From Clostridia bacterium (GTDB lineage Bacteria; Bacillota_A; Clostridia; RUG12999), in assembly GCA_017558425.1 (NCBI GenBank), contig JAFYVD010000019.1, positions 1-45,632 on the forward strand: a stretch of DNA of 45,632 nt, written 5' to 3'. The notes under the pieces were generated by a model that searched no databases, had not been told where the DNA came from, and saw only the letters and a list, made by a program, of their open reading frames with translations. The first letter of the stretch is position 1. Every line of letters begins with the position of its first letter. This document shows, one piece after another, positions 7,943 to 15,371 of this stretch. A program made the position numbers and the translations under genes.

Positions 7943-10244
7943 AATGTACCCTCATATTTCCAAACAAATCTATTGTAAATTTAATGTCGCCCATTTTATC
8001 GGTGCGTAAAATCTGACTGCCTGCATTTTCAAGACGAAGCAAAGTATCATCGTGCGGGTGACCGTACGGGTTACCGTTTCCTGCGCAGATTACGGCATAT
8101 TCGGGCGAAACTTTCTGCAAAAACAAGTCGGATGAAGAACTGTCACTGCCGTGATGTGCGGCTTTAAGCACATCTGCATCAATATATGTTCCTGATTTTA
8201 TTATATCATTTTCTGCGCCCGAGTCAATATCTCCGGTGAACAAAAATTTGTTACCTTTGATGTTGACCGACATAACCAGACTGTTTTTGTTTTCATCGCC
8301 GTAGGCAGCGGAGTGCCTTGGCCACAAGGTATGGACGGAAATTCCGTCAAAATTGTAGTTGCAAAGGCGATGAGAAAACTCCACGTCGGTTCCTGCCGAT
8401 AAGGCAAGAGAAACAAGTGTTGTGACCTCTTTTTCACGAATGTTACGATTGGGGAGGATAACTTTTCCGGTGGGAATTTGCGACAGAATATCGGAAAGCG
8501 CACCCGTATGGTCTTTGTCAGCATGAGACAGGAAAATTGCTTCCAGTCTGTTTACACCACAGGACCGCAGAGCGGAAATGGTGGTGCCGGAGTGCGGACC
8601 GGTGTCGATGAGATAATGTTTGTAACCGGGCGCTTTTATGAGGATGCAATCGCCCTGACCGATGTCGAGATAAGTTACAGACCAGGTGGTTGCGGAATAT
8701 GTAAATGAGAATGTTGTATAACAAACAGCAAGACAAATTGCCGCAAACATTGGTTTGCTGATTTTTCTGCCCCTGACCAGAAGGTAAACCGCCAATGAGA
8801 AAACTATGAAAGCAGCTATATCAATTATGCCCGGTTGAGGAAGGTTTACATATGAACCGGGAATTGCCGCAATGACTTCCGAACAGGTAACTATTGTTTT
8901 AATCAGAAAATGTATCAGGAATCCGACAATCGGAGCGAGCGGCGGGATTATAAAGCTTAGGGCGAGAGTTGTGAGTGAAAGGCCGAAAATCAGTTGGATA
9001 AACGGCAAAATTAAAATGTTTGCAGGCAAGGAAACAAGGCTTATTCCGCCAAACATAATAGCGAGAACGGGCAGGGTGAACAGCCATGCCGCAATGCTGG
9101 ACGCCGCTATGGTTGATATGAAATCGGGAAGAAAAGAGAGTTTCCCGATGATTCTGCTCAAATGTCCCGACAATAGGATTATGCCTCCAAGAGCCAGATA
9201 AGAAAGCAGAAAGCTTGCGCTGAAAATGGTGTAGGGATTAAACGCAAGAATTATTGCCGCAGACAGGAAGAATGAGGTGGGAGCATCTTCCTTGCGGTCA
9301 AGCACTGCAGCAGACAGGACGCAAATTATCATAATTCCGGCTCTGGTGACAGATGGCGACATACCTGTGAGCAGCATATACAATAAAACGAGAATTATTC
9401 CCAAAATATTTCTGATTTTATAATGCAGGCGTGAACGAGCGGCGAGGAAAAAGAAAAAACCTATAAGAATGGAAAGGTGCATACCTGAAACTGCCACGAC
9501 ATGGCTTACTCCGCATCTGCGGAACAGGTTAGACAAACGGTCGGACAAGCCGGAAGAGTCGCCGAGAGTGATTGCGGAAGCAACACCGCCTTGGTCGCCG
9601 CCCACCAAATTTTTCAGTTTGCTTGAAAGATTTAATGAAAAAAGACGCAGCTTTGTGAGAAAATCGGGAGAATTGTCTGTGACGGAAATATAGTTGGTGG
9701 AAGGATTGAACGAGGCGAAAACGCCTTTTGACTTCAGATATTTTTCAGCGTCAAAGCTATGAACGGAAGCTTTCTTGGAGGGGACGAATATATCTGAAAA
9801 AACAACCTTGTCGCCGATAGAAAAAGATTTTTCACAATCGGTGAAAATATTTGCCGAAAAGTCAACCTTTTCGGTTACATCGAGGCAGGTGAGGGTGTGT
9901 GCGTCAACCGTTATACTCTGAAAATTGTTGTCGGTGAATGATATATCGGTTATCTTGCCGGAAATTGTAAGATATCTGCCGGCGTACTGATTTATAAATT
10001 TTCTGTCGGAAAATTCTTTGGCAGAAAAATGAACAATTCCAATCGAAAATGATGCACAAACAATCAGCGCGGTGAGAAAATATGGCAGTTTTTTAAATTT
10101 TATAAAGGCAAGACCGAGAATGAAAATGGTCAGAACGACCGCGATTGGAGGGTGAAACAACGCATAAATACAAATTCCGGCGGTGTATGGTGCACAAATG
10201 CATAAAAGCAGTTTGGCGGGGAAAGTCGGTTTGGATTTATTCAT
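7926..10244 (-). CDS. comEC: ComEC/Rec2 family DNA-uptake channel
   Basis: This large membrane protein would carry single-stranded DNA across the membrane in natural transformation. An N-terminal hydrophobic pair and a soluble OB-like DUF4131 region (about 70-200) come first. Then comes the competence domain with many membrane helices (motif VSGMHLSILIGFFFF). The last 250 residues are a metallo-beta-lactamase-like domain with YLDIGQGDCILI, LSHADKDHTGAL and AAHHGSDSSSS, all metal-ligand motifs intact. At 772 residues it is full length. No other competence gene is in the window. It has its own promoter at 10275-10304. Confidence 0.95.
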   Translation of the reverse strand: MNKSKPTFPAKLLLCICAPYTAGICIYALFHPPIAVVLTIFILGLAFIKFKKLPYFLTALIVCASFSIGIVHFSAKEFSDRKFINQYAGRYLTISGKITDISFTDNNFQSITVDAHTLTCLDVTEKVDFSANIFTDCEKSFSIGDKVVFSDIFVPSKKASVHSFDAEKYLKSKGVFASFNPSTNYISVTDNSPDFLTKLRLFSLNLSSKLKNLVGGDQGGVASAITLGDSSGLSDRLSNLFRRCGVSHVVAVSGMHLSILIGFFFFLAARSRLHYKIRNILGIILVLLYMLLTGMSPSVTRAGIMIICVLSAAVLDRKEDAPTSFFLSAAIILAFNPYTIFSASFLLSYLALGGIILLSGHLSRIIGKLSFLPDFISTIAASSIAAWLFTLPVLAIMFGGISLVSLPANILILPFIQLIFGLSLTTLALSFIIPPLAPIVGFLIHFLIKTIVTCSEVIAAIPGSYVNLPQPGIIDIAAFIVFSLAVYLLVRGRKISKPMFAAICLAVCYTTFSFTYSATTWSVTYLDIGQGDCILIKAPGYKHYLIDTGPHSGTTISALRSCGVNRLEAIFLSHADKDHTGALSDILSQIPTGKVILPNRNIREKEVTTLVSLALSAGTDVEFSHRLCNYNFDGISVHTLWPRHSAAYGDENKNSLVMSVNIKGNKFLFTGDIDSGAENDIIKSGTYIDADVLKAAHHGSDSSSSDLFLQKVSPEYAVICAGNGNPYGHPHDDTLLRLENAGSQILRTDKMGDIKFTIDLFGNMRVHYETNR

Positions 10245-10274
10245 ACATTTTCCTCCTTACGCAATAATATTTAT

Positions 10275-10304
10275 ATTATACAGCATAATTGGCAATTTTT
10301 GCAA
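10275..10304 (-). promoter_or_regulatory. Promoter of comEC-holA
   Basis: On the minus strand TTGCAA (10299-10304), 18-base spacer, TATAAT (10275-10280). It is divergent from the promoter at 10325. Confidence 0.7.
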
Positions 10305-10324
10305 TATTTTAAGCAAAAAATGTA

Positions 10325-10353
10325 TTGAAAGCAAAAGAAAATTGTGCTAAAAT
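10325..10353 (+). promoter_or_regulatory. Promoter of the sugar isomerase gene
   Basis: TTGAAA (10325-10330), 17-base spacer, TAAAAT (10348-10353). An in-frame TTG that would extend the gene lies in the -35 box itself, which rules it out as the start codon. Confidence 0.75.
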
Positions 10354-10381
10354 TAAGAAAAAACAACCGGAGGACAAAATT

Positions 10382-11122
10382 ATGATAAAAATAGGTGTTG
10401 CAGATTACGGACTTAATGTTTGGTATGGCGGACTTTACAGCTATGCCGAAAGACTTAATATGTTGAAAGAACTGGGCTATGACGGTATTGAACGACTTGA
10501 AGCAAAAAATCAGGCTGAAGCTGTGGAGTTTATGGCTGATGCCAAATATATGGGTATGGAGTTTACCACTTGCCGCGGAACCAGTGCAATGGAATCGCTC
10601 CGTTGGGCATCGGCACTTGGTATGAAATATGTATGGGCAGACTGGACTTCAAAGGATTTTGACGTGTTCTGCCGTCAGACAAATCATCATATTGGGATAG
10701 CGGCGAAATATGGCGTGAAAGTAGCGGTGCACAATCACCTCGGGGCTGTTGTGGAAACTCAGGAACAGCTTGAAAAATTCCTTGAAAACTGTCCTGAAGC
10801 AGGAATTGTCCTTGATACCGGTCACCTTGCAGGAGCGGGCGGAAATCCGCTTGAAATTGTGGAAAAATATTTTGACAGAATTGTAGCTGTCCACGTGAAA
10901 GACTATGTTTACAAAGATAAATCTGCAGAAGAATGGTATAACAGAATCAGGTTCTGCGAACTTGGTGCAGGTGAAATGGGTGAAATTAACGAAAAAGTTA
11001 TAAAACTGCTTATTGAAAAAGGCTACGACAAATGGATTCACGTTGAGCACGACACTCATCTGCGTGACCCGAAAATCGACCTTGAAATCAGCCGCAAATA
11101 TATCAGAAGCTGCGGGGTGTAA
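10382..11122 (+). CDS. Sugar phosphate isomerase/epimerase family protein (TIM barrel)
   Basis: This is a 246-residue xylose-isomerase-like TIM barrel. Likely metal-site motifs are VAVHNHLG, VLDTGHLAG, VAVHVKDY and HVEHDTHLRDP. The ending VEHDTHLRDP is reminiscent of inosose dehydratase (IolE) and related keto-sugar epimerases, but the substrate cannot be assigned. The start at 10382 is eight bases behind GGAGG (10369-10373). It opens the carbohydrate island; the next genes encode the orphan decarboxylase-pump subunits, which have their own promoter. Confidence 0.85.
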   Translation: MIKIGVADYGLNVWYGGLYSYAERLNMLKELGYDGIERLEAKNQAEAVEFMADAKYMGMEFTTCRGTSAMESLRWASALGMKYVWADWTSKDFDVFCRQTNHHIGIAAKYGVKVAVHNHLGAVVETQEQLEKFLENCPEAGIVLDTGHLAGAGGNPLEIVEKYFDRIVAVHVKDYVYKDKSAEEWYNRIRFCELGAGEMGEINEKVIKLLIEKGYDKWIHVEHDTHLRDPKIDLEISRKYIRSCGV

Positions 11123-11140
11123 AAAGCCTGAAAAGAATTC

Positions 11141-11169
11141 TTGCAAAGCCCTGCATAATATGGTAAAAT
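11141..11169 (+). promoter_or_regulatory. Promoter of the decarboxylase-pump-like genes
   Basis: TTGCAA (11141-11146), 17-base spacer, TAAAAT (11164-11169). A small hairpin AGCAGA/TCTGCT at 11179-11194 lies in the start of the transcript. Confidence 0.65.
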
Positions 11170-11222
11170 ATTACTCTAAGCAGAGTTTTCTGCTCAATGA
11201 AATTTACAGGATGGTGTAAACG

Positions 11223-12311
11223 TTGTTAGAAATTTTTGGGAACGTGTTGGCAATTACGTGGCAACAAATAGTAATGTGGCTTATCGGCGGAGTGCTGATT
11301 TACCTGGCAATTAAAAAGGATATGGAACCCACCCTGCTCCTGCCTATGGGTTTTGGTGCAATTCTGGTGAACCTTCCTTTTTCGGGTGCGGTTGAAACGC
11401 TGGAAACTCTTTTTGCAGCAGGCATTTCGAACGAGCTGTTTCCGCTTATTTTGTTTATCGGAATAGGTGCGATGATAGATTTCGGTCCGCTGCTTTCCAA
11501 TCCGAAACTTATGATTTTCGGTGCTGCGGCTCAGTTCGGTATTTTCTTCACGCTTTGTGTTGCATCAATATTCTTCGATATCAACGATGCGGCGTCTATT
11601 GCAATAATCGGTGCGGCAGACGGCCCAACATCTATTGTGGTTGCTCAGGCTCTCAATTCAAAATATCTCGGGGCAATTATGGTTGCGGCATATTCGTATA
11701 TGGCGCTTGTTCCCATTATTCAGCCGCCGGTTATAAAGTTGCTCACCACCAAAAAAGAGCGTATGATAAGAATGGAATACACTCAGAGAAATGTTTCCAA
11801 AACAACAAGAATTTTGTTCCCCATTGTTATTACAATAATTGCGGGGATTGTTGCACCGGCATCGGTTGCTCTTGTAGGCTTTTTGATGTTCGGTAACTTG
11901 ATTCGTGAATGTGGAGTTTTAAACTCTCTTTCCGAAACAGCACAGAAAGTTCTTGCAAACCTTATCACAATTTTCCTCGGTATTACAATTGCACTTCGTA
12001 TGCAGGCGGCAGAGTTCCTTGCACCACAGACGCTTCTCATCCTCGGACTGGGTCTGGTTGCCTTTATATTTGATACGGCAGGCGGCGTGCTGTTTGCAAA
12101 AATCATAAATATCTTCTCCAAAAAGAAAATTAATCCGATGATTGGCGCGGCAGGCATCTCGGCATTTCCGATGTCGGGCAGAGTTGTTCATAAAATGGGT
12201 CTTGCGGAAGACCCGCAGAACTTCCTGCTTATGCACTCTATCGGGGTAAACGTTTCGGGGCAGATTGCGTCTGTTATAGCAGGCGGTCTTATCCTTAATT
12301 TCTTTATGTAA
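11223..12311 (+). CDS. Na+-translocating decarboxylase beta-subunit family membrane protein (orphan)
   Basis: This 362-residue protein with about nine or more membrane helices matches the beta subunit of oxaloacetate, methylmalonyl-CoA and glutaconyl-CoA decarboxylase Na+ pumps. The key region GAADGPTSI carries Asp133, matching the essential membrane Asp203 of the Klebsiella OadB family. Tyr159 (YSYM) and Arg320 (PMSGRVV) sit at the spacing of the other two known pump residues. The start is TTG at 11223, with a weak AGGA 11 bases upstream; an in-frame stop lies just before it. Downstream is a tiny gamma-like gene. No alpha carboxyltransferase or biotin carrier lies in the window, so this may be a stand-alone Na+-coupled transporter or the pump part of a complex encoded elsewhere. 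Confidence 0.9.
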   Translation: MLEIFGNVLAITWQQIVMWLIGGVLIYLAIKKDMEPTLLLPMGFGAILVNLPFSGAVETLETLFAAGISNELFPLILFIGIGAMIDFGPLLSNPKLMIFGAAAQFGIFFTLCVASIFFDINDAASIAIIGAADGPTSIVVAQALNSKYLGAIMVAAYSYMALVPIIQPPVIKLLTTKKERMIRMEYTQRNVSKTTRILFPIVITIIAGIVAPASVALVGFLMFGNLIRECGVLNSLSETAQKVLANLITIFLGITIALRMQAAEFLAPQTLLILGLGLVAFIFDTAGGVLFAKIINIFSKKKINPMIGAAGISAFPMSGRVVHKMGLAEDPQNFLLMHSIGVNVSGQIASVIAGGLILNFFM

Positions 12312-12326
12312 TCGGGGGAGAATGCT

Positions 12327-12461
12327 ATGAATATAAATCCTATGAACTTTGTAAATAATCTTTATTATATGGGAGTAGGTATGCTCACCATTTTTATAGT
12401 GATAGGTGTAATTATTGCAGTGACAATGATTTTAAACAAAGCAACCGAGCCGAAAGAATAA
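12327..12461 (+). CDS. Small OadG/MmdD-like gamma subunit, 44 residues
   Basis: A very short gene with a strong ribosome site GGGGGAG (12314-12320) six bases before its ATG, 15 bases after the beta-subunit stop. It starts MNINPMNFVNNLYYMGVGML, has a single membrane helix (about residues 15-37), and ends in a short charged tail NKATEPKE. The N-terminal layout MGVGMLTIFIVIGVII is that of the decarboxylase pump gamma chain. Known gamma chains are about 80 residues or more and add a Pro/Ala linker and metal-binding tail; this one lacks all of that. A transcription terminator follows directly. Confidence 0.72.
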   Translation: MNINPMNFVNNLYYMGVGMLTIFIVIGVIIAVTMILNKATEPKE

Positions 12462-12478
12462 AAACATAATATAAGGCA

Positions 12479-12513
12479 GGCTGTAAAAACTTTCGGTTTT
12501 TACAGCCTTTGTT
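12479..12513 (+). terminator. Terminator after the beta/gamma pair
   Basis: Perfect 12-base arms GGCTGTAAAAAC (12479-12490) and GTTTTTACAGCC (12496-12507), five-base loop TTTCG, and then TTTGTTTG. The stem core is shared with the terminators at 3233 and 6867. Confidence 0.88.
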
Positions 12514-12544
12514 TGAAATTGTCCGATTTTTTGATGTTTTTGTC

Positions 12545-12573
12545 TTGCGATTGCGGTTGTATTATGGTATTAT
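12545..12573 (+). promoter_or_regulatory. Promoter of the GH29-like pair
   Basis: TTGCGA (12545-12550), 17-base spacer, TATTAT (12568-12573), 27 bases before the ATG at 12600. Confidence 0.65.
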
Positions 12574-12599
12574 GAAGAAAAGTGCAAAGGAGAATTTAT

Positions 12600-13535
12600 A
12601 TGAAAAACGGAATAAAATGGATGCAGGACGGACCTTTTGGAATAATGGTGCATTATCTTTCGTGCATCAGCGACAGAGAAGGTAACAGAATTGATTTTAA
12701 CGAAATGGCGGACCGGTTTGACATCCCGGCATTTATGGATAATCTCGAAAAAATGGGCGCTAAGTGGCTCATTTTCCCATTCGGTCAGAACACAGGCTAT
12801 TACTGGTCGGAAAACCCGGTGGTTGAAAAACAGATTGCCGGCAGATGCTCAAAACGCGACCTTATTGTAGAAATCGCAACTGCCTGTAAGGAAAGAGATA
12901 TTAAATTCATTGCATATCTGCCTTGCGAAATGGACGATTGCGAAGAAAATATGAGAAATGCTTTCAAATGGGACGAAAGTTCTGATAAACATACATTTAT
13001 GGAACTCTGGATGGAGGCTATTACATATTGGGCGAAAAAACTTGGCGACAAGCTTGACGCCTGGTGGTTTGACGGTTCTTACGATTCCAAGGAAAAAGCC
13101 TTCAAACGTACTCATGACTGGGACAACCAGCGTTATGATGTTGAAAAATGGTTTGCGGCAGCTCGGGCAGGTAACCCCGATTGTAAGGTGGCAATCTGCC
13201 GTGGTGCGAACGACCGCACTTATGTATTCTTTGAACAGGATTATTATGCAGGCGAAAGCAACGATTTGTCCTTTATTCCCACGCTTGCCACAAGAGACGG
13301 TATCCAGCAGCACAGCCTTGTGTGGATAGACTGCTTCTGGGCGGTTGTTGATGACCTTGGCGGCGGCAGCCCTAACGCACCCAGATTCACTGATGACGAG
13401 CTTTTCGATTGGGTGAAAGCGTATAACGATGTTGGTGCAGGTGCGACTCTCAATATCGGTATTTATAACGACAGCAGCCTTATTGAAGAATCGGTTGAAC
13501 AGATTTGCAGAATCAGAGAGAGACTTGGTAAATAA
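12600..13535 (+). CDS. GH29-like (alpha-L-fucosidase superfamily) protein, copy 1
   Basis: This 311-residue protein resembles the catalytic TIM barrel of GH29 fucosidases. Motifs include GPFGIMVHYL near the N-terminus, GAKWLIFPFG, and DAWWFDGSY, where Asp158 aligns with the GH29 nucleophile position. It is much shorter than a full fucosidase and has no C-terminal beta-sandwich. The KHHDGF segment of true GH29 enzymes is replaced by FGQNTGYYWS, so the substrate pocket must differ. The ATG at 12600 is seven bases after AAAGGAG; a longer GTG start would lie at the edge of that site and is rejected. No signal peptide. Its tandem copy follows one base after the stop. Confidence 0.82.
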   Translation: MKNGIKWMQDGPFGIMVHYLSCISDREGNRIDFNEMADRFDIPAFMDNLEKMGAKWLIFPFGQNTGYYWSENPVVEKQIAGRCSKRDLIVEIATACKERDIKFIAYLPCEMDDCEENMRNAFKWDESSDKHTFMELWMEAITYWAKKLGDKLDAWWFDGSYDSKEKAFKRTHDWDNQRYDVEKWFAAARAGNPDCKVAICRGANDRTYVFFEQDYYAGESNDLSFIPTLATRDGIQQHSLVWIDCFWAVVDDLGGGSPNAPRFTDDELFDWVKAYNDVGAGATLNIGIYNDSSLIEESVEQICRIRERLGK

Positions 13536-13536
13536 T

Positions 13537-14478
13537 ATGAGAAATGGTATAGAATGGATGCAAAAAGGCCCGTACGGAATTATGGTGCACTTTTCGTCAT
13601 CTGTTGTTGATAAAAAGGGAAATAAAAAAGAGTTTAACCGTATGGCGGATGAATTTGATGTTCCGGCGTTTATGGAAACACTTGAAAAAGTGGGTGCCAA
13701 ATGGCTCATTTTCACCATAACTCACGGTACAATGATGTTCTGGTCGGAAAATCCGGTTATTGAAAAGATTATACCGGGCAGATGCTCTAATCGTGATTTG
13801 ATGGTGGAAATCGCCGATGCCTGCAAAGAAAAGGGTATAAAGTTTATGCTTTATATACCCACAGAAACTGACGGCGGAGAAAAAAGTGAAATGAGAAAGG
13901 CTTGCAGGTGGAGTGAAAGCGCTGATAAAAAAGCCTTTATGGAAATATGGATGGAGCTTATAAGCTATTATGCCGGAAAGCTTGGTGACAGGCTGAGCGG
14001 TTGGTGGTTTGACTGTGCATATGAGTCGGCTGAAAAAAGCTTTAAAAACACTCACGACTGGAATAATCAGCGTTTTGACAGAAAAAGATGGTTTGAGGCG
14101 GCTCGTGCAGGCAATCCCGATTGTAAGGTGGCACTGTGCAGAGGCAGAAATGACCGCACATACGTGTTCTTCGAACAGGACTATTTTGCAGGCGAGTGTG
14201 ATGATCTTTCCTATGTTCCTCAGTTTGCAACTCAGGACGGGATTCAGCATCACAGTCTGGTGTGGATTGACAGTTATTGGACGGTTGGCGACGCCGCGGG
14301 CGGTGTTGGAATTCCCGATGCACCCAGGTTCACCGATGATGAGCTTTACAGCTGGATTAAAGCCAACAATGATGTTGGCGGCGGAGTTACACTGAACATT
14401 GGAATTTACAATGACGGCACTTTTATTGACGATACAATAGACCAGCTTGTTCGTATCAAAGAGCGGTTGGGAAATTAG
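13537..14478 (+). CDS. GH29-like (alpha-L-fucosidase superfamily) protein, copy 2
   Basis: A tandem paralogue of the preceding gene, alike in well over half its residues by eye and 313 residues long. The shared blocks include GIMVH, SENPV, NRDLMVEIADACKE and the long motif around NDRTYVFFEQDY. The putative nucleophile block reads GWWFDCAY (Asp159, Cys160), where copy 1 has a Gly after the Asp. The KHHDGF segment is again absent. The ATG is one base after the previous stop, so translation is coupled; upstream starts in frame lie inside copy 1. The two may be a heteromer or have split substrates. The last four bases overlap the convergent AraC gene. Confidence 0.82.
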   Translation: MRNGIEWMQKGPYGIMVHFSSSVVDKKGNKKEFNRMADEFDVPAFMETLEKVGAKWLIFTITHGTMMFWSENPVIEKIIPGRCSNRDLMVEIADACKEKGIKFMLYIPTETDGGEKSEMRKACRWSESADKKAFMEIWMELISYYAGKLGDRLSGWWFDCAYESAEKSFKNTHDWNNQRFDRKRWFEAARAGNPDCKVALCRGRNDRTYVFFEQDYFAGECDDLSYVPQFATQDGIQHHSLVWIDSYWTVGDAAGGVGIPDAPRFTDDELYSWIKANNDVGGGVTLNIGIYNDGTFIDDTIDQLVRIKERLGN

Positions 14479-15248
14479 TTGCGATATGCAGAAGGGTTAG
14501 CGTCGGTTTTCTCCTTGAATTTTCTTGAAAAATAGTTCACTGAGGAAAAACCGCAAAGCTCTGAAATTTCATTGACAGATAAAGGGCTATGTTCTAGTAA
14601 GGATATGGCCTTTTCGATTCTTGCACAAAGCAGGTCATCTATGGGACTGGAACCGAAAAAACGGTTATAGAGTGTGCAAAAATGGCTTACGGAATAGTTT
14701 GTAATTCCGGCGAGATGCTCTAAAGTGATTTTTTTGTCAAGGTTACTCAGCATATAAGTTCGTGCAACATTTAAGGCGGAAAAAGCAGGGTGAGTGTTGT
14801 TTCGGGAATGTTCATACTGTCGGCCGAGGGAAACAAGCATTTCCGAAATAATTGAAGAAATTCTGTATTCATAGCCGGGTTGTTTGAAAAGTTTTTCGGA
14901 TAAAATTTTGTCGATATAAGGAGCAATAATGCTGTGATTGTCAATTTTAAAAGCAGTGTTAAGCGGAAGAGAAAACTCCTCAAGTATGTACTTTACGGCA
15001 TCGCCTTTAAAGAAAATAACATCGTTTGAAATGCCGTTTCCGTTACCGCCATGTTCACAAATTGCGTATGGTGTATGAATAATATAGTGAAACTCATCGC
15101 AGGGCAGAAGCTTGCCGTCCTTTTTGTAAATAAAGGATGATCTGAAAAAAGATATAATGTAGTTGTCCTGATAATTTCTACGGATATAATATGTTCCTGC
15201 GGGGTCGAAAATTCGGTTTTTGCAAATTGAGCAAGTTATACTGTGCAT
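14475..15248 (-). CDS. AraC family transcriptional regulator
   Basis: The 257-residue protein has an N-terminal cupin-like sensing domain and a C-terminal AraC double helix-turn-helix: KKITLEHLAGITNYSVSHFC, then LSVNEISELCGFSSVNYFSR and the closing KFKEKTDANPSAYRN. The N-terminus carries CSIC, perhaps a metal or redox site. The ATG at 15248 is eight bases after GAGG; an upstream GTG at 15257 lies in that ribosome site. It faces the EutH gene, and it converges on the GH29-like genes. It probably activates the EutH/beta-helix operon in response to a sugar. Confidence 0.93.
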   Translation of the reverse strand: MHSITCSICKNRIFDPAGTYYIRRNYQDNYIISFFRSSFIYKKDGKLLPCDEFHYIIHTPYAICEHGGNGNGISNDVIFFKGDAVKYILEEFSLPLNTAFKIDNHSIIAPYIDKILSEKLFKQPGYEYRISSIISEMLVSLGRQYEHSRNNTHPAFSALNVARTYMLSNLDKKITLEHLAGITNYSVSHFCTLYNRFFGSSPIDDLLCARIEKAISLLEHSPLSVNEISELCGFSSVNYFSRKFKEKTDANPSAYRN

Positions 15249-15266
15249 AAAATTCACCTCGGGGGA

Positions 15267-15295
15267 ATTATATCACAAATCGTAAGATAGTGCAA
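15267..15295 (-). promoter_or_regulatory. Promoter of the AraC-type regulator
   Basis: On the minus strand TTGCAC (15290-15295), 17-base spacer, TATAAT (15267-15272). The -10 sits in TGTGATATAATT, which is mirrored with one change at the opposing promoter. Confidence 0.75.
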
Positions 15296-15315
15296 CTGTT
15301 CAATAAAATTGTGGG

Positions 15316-15344
15316 TGGAAAAAACGGATAATCTGTGATATGAT
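15316..15344 (+). promoter_or_regulatory. Weak, probably activator-dependent promoter of the EutH operon
   Basis: A good -10 TATGAT (15339-15344) has only a poor -35, TGGAAA (15316-15321), at 17 bases. The -10 context TGTGATATGATT repeats the opposite promoter's. A weak -35 next to a divergent AraC gene suits activation by that protein. Confidence 0.5.
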
Positions 15345-15371
15345 TTTAAAAAAGAAAAAGAGAGGAAACCT

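Noticed and set aside
10325..10381. N-terminal extension of the sugar isomerase from TTG 10325
   Set aside because: The TTG is part of the -35 box and the proper ribosome site precedes 10382.
11171..11222. Riboswitch before the beta-subunit gene
   Set aside because: Only one six-base hairpin fits in about 50 bases of leader; no known aptamer core is visible.
13429..13536. N-terminal extension of GH29-like copy 2
   Set aside because: It overlaps copy 1 in another frame and has no family similarity; MRNGIEWMQ matches the start of copy 1.
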